Assembly (NCBI GenBank): GCA_002411365.1 | Contig: DHSD01000002.1 | Span: 1 to 9,542 of the forward strand | Reading direction: 5' to 3' | DNA length: 9,542 nucleotides | Source: Ruminococcaceae bacterium UBA5295 | GTDB taxonomy: Bacteria > Bacillota > Clostridia > Oscillospirales > Acutalibacteraceae | Part shown: positions 7,356-9,542 of the stretch, in pieces | Layout: each line of letters begins with the position of its first letter | How positions within the stretch are numbered: the stretch's first letter is position 1 | Notes under the pieces: generated by a model | Told to the model about the DNA's origin: nothing | The model's database searches: none | The model's input: the letters and a program-made list of their open reading frames with translations, nothing else | Program-made: the position numbers and the translations under genes

Positions 7356-7850
7356 TCAGCAGATGGCTTCGAATTTTTTCCGCCTGATTCCCGTTCCGTC
7401 CCGCTCTGCTGTTTCATGCCATAAATTTACGACGCTTTGAGGCAGGCCCGCGAGGCAGGCTATATTTTTGAGTGTCAGCGGTTCATACATTTCGCACCAC
7501 TCCTCAATAGTCGGGTCTATAAGCAGGCAGGCGGCAAAATAGTCGGCCTCGTGCTCAAGCTTCGGAACGCAGAGGTTTGTCAGGTCTACCATGGCCTGTG
7601 CATTGAGGCCCGGGTGCAGAAGTGTGTGGCCGAGCTCGTGTGCACAGCAGTACCGGCTTTCATTTTCATCGAGGCTGCTGCTTATGAGGATTATGGAACA
7701 GTTGTCATCTTTTTGGAAGCACAGCCCTCTTACGGTTTCTGGCAGTTCAGACCTGAAGAACTCTATGTTGAGGTAATCGCATAGCTCAAATGGTGATGAG
7801 GTGCCATACTGCCTTTCGAGTTTGTCTGCAAATTCGCGTATCATTTTCAT
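7356..7850 (-). CDS. ImmA/IrrE-family metallo-endopeptidase
   Basis: This is a small cytoplasmic zinc protease (164 aa). The catalytic motif HELGH is at residues 71-75 in CCAHELGHTLLHPG, with the downstream glutamate ligand in LEHEADYFAACLL (Glu99 or Glu101), the standard arrangement of the ImmA/IrrE (COG2856) family. The N-terminal part (about 1-60) contains the usual beta-strand RGLCFQKDDNCSIILIS leading to the active site. Known members cleave partner Xre-type repressors (ImmA on ImmR in ICEBs1, IrrE on DdrO in Deinococcus). Here the start codon overlaps the stop of an Xre repressor gene as ATGA (7847-7850), so the two are translationally coupled and almost certainly work together. It is cysteine-rich for its size (C24, C44, C51, C68, C69, C94), which could allow redox or extra metal sensitivity; that is speculation. 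The 3' end is followed by the membrane protein gene. Confidence 0.9.
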   Translation of the reverse strand: MKMIREFADKLERQYGTSSPFELCDYLNIEFFRSELPETVRGLCFQKDDNCSIILISSSLDENESRYCCAHELGHTLLHPGLNAQAMVDLTNLCVPKLEHEADYFAACLLIDPTIEEWCEMYEPLTLKNIACLAGLPQSVVNLWHETAERDGTGIRRKKFEAIC

Positions 7851-8215
7851 TGGGTACCGCCGTTCTTTCTTTTACCTGATGATATGGCGGCGGCTATCCT
7901 TATGGCGTTGACGAGCTTTTCACGGTCGGATGCAGACAGCGGCGCGCCGTTATACATGAGCCCCGGCTGCTTTTCGAGTGTGCGGGCAAAGCTGTCTATC
8001 ATGTCGTCAACCTCTTTCGGCTGTTTTACACCGAGCAGTTCGTCGGTGCTGCAGTGCAGCACCGACGCCATGCGTGCTAAAATATCGCCTACAGGCCTCC
8101 TGCGCCCCTGTTCATACATGCCTACAGCAGATGAAGAAACGCCGAGGAGCTTAGCAAACTGTGACTGAGTCAGTCCGCGCTCCCGGCGAAGCTGCTTTAG
8201 CTTTTTAAAGTCCAT
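7847..8215 (-). CDS. Xre-family (Cro/CI-like HTH) transcriptional repressor
   Basis: This 122-aa DNA-binding protein has an N-terminal HTH_3 domain at about residues 5-62 (RRERGLTQSQFAKLLGVSSS, AVGMYEQGRRRPVGDILARM, then STDELLG). The C-terminal region of about 60 residues contains GLMYNGAPLSASDREKLVNA, a segment resembling the ends of clostridial phage- or ICE-type repressors and a plausible place for cleavage by the neighbouring protease. The ATG at 8215 has GAGGAG 7 nt upstream. It is the first gene of a leftward operon with the ImmA-like protease (4-nt overlap) and the membrane protein. A palindrome in the spacer of its own promoter (8247-8263) suggests autorepression. The divergent sigma-like gene pair to the right is a likely further target, as in other repressor/early-gene switches, but this is inferred from position. 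Confidence 0.9.
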   Translation of the reverse strand: MDFKKLKQLRRERGLTQSQFAKLLGVSSSAVGMYEQGRRRPVGDILARMASVLHCSTDELLGVKQPKEVDDMIDSFARTLEKQPGLMYNGAPLSASDREKLVNAIRIAAAISSGKRKNGGTQ

Positions 8216-8241
8216 TGCAGGTCTCCTCTCTGAATGCAGCT

Positions 8242-8270
8242 ATTATACCACACATAATGTGGTGTATCAA
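8242..8270 (-). promoter_or_regulatory. Promoter of the Xre-ImmA-membrane protein operon
   Basis: On the minus strand there is TTGATA (8265-8270), a 17-bp spacer and perfect TATAAT (8242-8247). The start would be near 8235, giving a leader of about 20 nt before the repressor ATG. Confidence 0.7.
8247..8263. promoter_or_regulatory. Candidate operator in the xre promoter spacer
   Basis: The perfect 6-bp arms ACCACA (8247-8252) and TGTGGT (8258-8263) surround a 5-bp centre, CATAA. The site lies exactly between the -10 and -35 boxes of the repressor promoter, so binding would block polymerase. Autoregulation by the adjacent Xre protein is the simplest reading. Confidence 0.6.
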
Positions 8271-8340
8271 TATGCATTTATTGCATTTTTATTGAAAGTA
8301 CCGTTATTGTCACAGTCACAACAGACATGGCTTAAAGCAC

Positions 8341-8369
8341 TTGAATTCTGTAAATCATTTTGATACTAT
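8341..8369 (+). promoter_or_regulatory. Possible promoter of the small-protein/sigma-like pair
   Basis: TTGAAT (8341-8346), a 17-bp spacer and TACTAT (8364-8369) make a moderate promoter with a start near 8376 and a leader of about 85 nt. The surrounding stretch is AT-rich, so a chance match is possible. Confidence 0.4.
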
Positions 8370-8423
8370 GAAAAATATAAAAATGGTAACTCATGTTGAA
8401 TAAATTTATTTTTTACCTGTTTT

Positions 8424-8440
8424 GTACACAAATCGTGTAC
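8424..8440. promoter_or_regulatory. Palindrome ahead of the sigma-like operon
   Basis: Perfect 6-bp arms GTACAC (8424-8429) and GTGTAC (8435-8440) surround AAATC. It sits 5 nt before the AGGAGG ribosome site (8446-8451) of the 90-aa gene, in the predicted leader. It has the same 6-5-6 geometry as the palindrome at 8247-8263, though the half-sites do not match in register. It could be an operator acting as a roadblock, or an RNA hairpin near the ribosome site. Confidence 0.45.
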
Positions 8441-8460
8441 TGAAAAGGAGGATGCATACT

Positions 8461-8733
8461 ATGGACTATGAAAAGTGGGGACTTGGATATCTTGAGGAAG
8501 CGGAAAAGATTAAACAGCATGTAGATTCCCTTCAGAAAGTATTTTCAAAGCTTTCCGGGGAAGATGAGGTATGCATGTTACGCCGTATCTCGATGTTGCG
8601 GGCTATGTACTTTGAGTGCCTGCACACAGGCCGCTGGCTTGTAGAAAGGGGGAAAATATATGAGGCACAGGAGCGTGAGCATGAGCTTGGTGGAAAACAT
8701 GCTGGCAGCGCCGAAAGGCATACAGGAACATGA
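8461..8733 (+). CDS. Unrecognised 90-aa protein, partner gene of a sigma-like regulator
   Basis: A small soluble protein, strongly helical and charged. The first ~66 residues look like two or three helices (GYLEEAEKIKQHVDSLQKVF, then LRRISMLRAMYFECLHTGRW). I do not recognise a named domain; similar short proteins are, to my recollection, found in front of sigma-region-4-like genes in Clostridia. The ATG at 8461 is chosen because AGGAGG (8446-8451) lies 9 nt upstream; ATG at 8452 is too close to that site. Residues 67-90 (GGKHAGSAERHTGT at the end) are encoded in DNA that also encodes the start of the next gene in another frame, and look less protein-like, so the conserved part probably ends near residue 70. 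Because it precedes and overlaps a sigma-like protein, it may be its partner or modulator; this is inference. Confidence 0.7.
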   Translation: MDYEKWGLGYLEEAEKIKQHVDSLQKVFSKLSGEDEVCMLRRISMLRAMYFECLHTGRWLVERGKIYEAQEREHELGGKHAGSAERHTGT

Positions 8734-8944
8734 CGAATATCATGAGCGCCTACTGCGTGCTGTAAAGCGTGCGGCTGCCGGGGAGCTGACAGAGCGACAG
8801 ATGGAGTGCGTGGAACTTTTTTACGGAAAAAGCATTAAGGAAAAAGAGATTGCCGAGATACTTGGCATAAGGCCGCCTACAGTATGCAGGCACCTTGCAA
8901 AAGCGCGCAGGCGCTTAAGGCGCGTGCTCGAGTACTATATTTAG
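8660..8944 (+). CDS. Sigma-70 region 4-like DNA-binding protein
   Basis: A 94-aa protein with only the promoter -35-recognition part of a sigma factor. Its core is LTERQMECVELFYGKSIKEK (residues 43-62), EIAEILGIRPPTVCRHLAKA (63-82) and RRRLRRVLEYYI, a typical sigma-70 region 4 / LuxR-like helix-turn-helix with the recognition helix around residues 71-82. A helical N-terminal segment of about 40 residues precedes it; there is no region 2, so it cannot act as a complete sigma factor alone. The ATG at 8660 has GGGGG 7 nt upstream, placing the start inside the preceding gene (74-nt overlap in a different frame). Alternative ATGs at 8681 and 8699 lack such sites. The overlap points to coupled translation with the 90-aa protein. 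It is probably a transcription regulator; the targets are unknown. Confidence 0.8.
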   Translation: MRHRSVSMSLVENMLAAPKGIQEHDEYHERLLRAVKRAAAGELTERQMECVELFYGKSIKEKEIAEILGIRPPTVCRHLAKARRRLRRVLEYYI

Positions 8945-8964
8945 CCGGATGGCTTCCCGGCAAT

Positions 8965-8992
8965 AGCTTTATCACGCAGATTAAAAGCTTTT
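8965..8992 (+). terminator. Weak possible terminator after the sigma-like gene
   Basis: A short 6-bp AT-rich stem, AGCTTT (8965-8970) with AAAGCT (8984-8989) and a 13-nt loop, is followed by three T. It is the only hairpin with a T tail just after the sigma-like gene, but is too weak to be convincing. Confidence 0.25.
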
Positions 8993-9052
8993 ACAATATG
9001 TATTCCATAGCTAAAATTAAAAGATTCTTAGTTTAAAAGGGAGATTTTCGTA

Positions 9053-9148
9053 ATGCACGCATTAAAAAAGCAATATACTGGGTAGGCGCAAATGACCACA
9101 GGCTGGCGCTGCTTTCAAATATCCATACGCTTCTACAGCCATCTCATA
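9053..9148 (+). pseudogene. fprA: Broken 5' end of a flavodiiron protein (FprA, A-type flavoprotein) gene
   Basis: Frame 1 from 9073 reads IYWVGANDHRLALLSNIH. This matches the highly conserved N-terminus of FprA-type flavodiiron proteins (about MHxxRKVTxDIYWVGANDRRLALFENIHPIP). An ATG at 9053 with AAAAGGGAGA about 9 nt upstream encodes MHA, the expected family start, but in another frame: a net loss of about 10 nt between ATG and the tryptophan shifts it, and reading from the ATG hits TAG at 9083-9085. A further shift near 9125 may pick up IRFYSHLI, resembling VSYNSYLL, before a stop at 9149. The remaining ~380 codons are absent. The complete enzyme reduces O2 and/or NO in anaerobes using a diiron site and FMN. 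What remains cannot be functional. Confidence 0.65.
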
Positions 9149-9164
9149 TAATTCCCGCATGGCA

Positions 9165-9427
9165 TTTTCTAAAATTTTATAGCTTGTGGTTCGCTCCCTT
9201 ATCTATATATTTTCATGACTACACCTGAGGTTAAGCTTTACCAATTATGCAGAATATTACATATTAGCCATCAGTACACGTTTAGCATAGATTGACTGAT
9301 TGTCTTACATATACAATGAGACACTTTAGAAATAAGTATTCAATGGAAAAATGATTTATGCAATCTACACAATATTTAACATTTTGAATCGGTATAAGAT
9401 TAAAAAATGCAGAAATTGCGAAAAAAA
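9165..9427. other. Non-coding AT-rich stretch
   Basis: No convincing open frame, ribosome site, tRNA-like cloverleaf or strong hairpin is visible on either strand. Stops are frequent in all frames. It follows the fprA remnant and may be decayed coding DNA, but no further protein similarity could be recognised. Confidence 0.5.
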
Positions 9428-9456
9428 TTGTATTTTAAGTCGCAAGAGCGTATAAT
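9428..9456 (+). promoter_or_regulatory. Promoter-like sequence pointing out of the window
   Basis: TTGTAT (9428-9433), a 17-bp spacer and perfect TATAAT (9451-9456) would start transcription near 9463, leading rightward past the window edge. A 6-bp inverted repeat, TTGCGA (9416-9421) and TCGCAA (9440-9445), brackets the -35 box and could be an operator. The first ATG after it (9463) opens only 19 codons without a ribosome site, so the true gene probably lies beyond 9542. Confidence 0.5.
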
Positions 9457-9542
9457 AACATATGAAAACAAATGCTGAATTCAGATTTAACCGCGACATG
9501 AATCTTGGTATATATGTCTGACATTAAATGCTGAAATTTGAT

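Noticed and set aside
7319..7417. Upstream ATG giving a 170-aa membrane protein
   Set aside because: It would overlap the protease gene, has no ribosome site, and the extra N-terminal sequence is the protease 3' end and spacer read in another frame.
8221..8460. Phage or ICE attachment site near the repressor
   Set aside because: No tRNA gene, integrase or direct repeat pair of attachment-site type is visible in the window; mobile-element origin rests only on the Xre-ImmA pairing.
8944..8961. GCCGG/CCGGC hairpin as terminator of the sigma-like gene
   Set aside because: The stem is only 5 bp, starts right at the stop codon, and is not followed by a T run.
9463..9522. 19-codon open frame (MKTNAEFRFNRDMNLGIYV) as a leader peptide
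   Set aside because: No ribosome site; the predicted transcript would start at or next to its ATG, and nothing regulatory can be seen after it within the window.

Overview
The window looks like chromosomal DNA from an anaerobic member of the Clostridia, probably near the Oscillospirales/Ruminococcaceae. The evidence is a large homodimeric-type pyruvate:ferredoxin oxidoreductase, strong purine-rich ribosome binding sites (AGGAGG, GGAGGA), a lipoprotein-type metal-binding protein, and small regulatory genes of a kind common in gut Clostridia. The genus cannot be fixed from sequence alone.

Layout from left to right. (1) 1-460: a strong hairpin terminator, then a relic of an ISL3-family insertion sequence consisting of one terminal inverted repeat and the last ~110 codons of its transposase, with an in-frame stop. 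It directly abuts the metal transporter. (2) 463-3090: a zinc/manganese-type ABC importer. The ATPase (znuC) and permease (znuB) form a leftward operon, and the substrate-binding lipoprotein (znuA) is transcribed rightward from a shared control region. That region holds two back-to-back promoters whose -10 boxes overlap and a 21-bp palindrome with perfect 8-bp arms that could control both directions. znuA ends in a clean terminator. (3) 3121-6814: a monocistronic nifJ/por gene for pyruvate:ferredoxin oxidoreductase (1175 aa), with a near-consensus promoter, an AGGAGG site and its own terminator. (4) 6905-8270: a leftward three-gene operon encoding an Xre-type repressor, an ImmA/IrrE-type metalloprotease (start and stop overlap as ATGA) and a two-pass membrane protein. 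The repressor promoter carries a palindrome in its spacer. (5) 8341-8944: facing away from that operon, a rightward pair encoding an unrecognised 90-aa protein and a 94-aa sigma-region-4-like DNA-binding protein, overlapping by 74 nt, with a second palindrome just ahead of the first gene. (6) 8945-9542: about 600 bp with no intact gene. It contains the broken 5' end of a flavodiiron protein gene (fprA) with its ribosome binding site still present, and near the edge a promoter-like sequence pointing out of the window.

How the genes fit together: the importer and PFOR are housekeeping functions. The most interesting part is the divergent regulatory locus at 6905-8944. Repressor plus ImmA-type protease is the arrangement known from ICEBs1 (ImmR/ImmA) and from DdrO/IrrE, where the protease cleaves its partner repressor. 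Here the pair is joined to a membrane protein and faces a tiny sigma-like regulator, but no integrase, phage structural gene or attachment site is visible. It may be a stand-alone switch or the remains of an element; this is inference.
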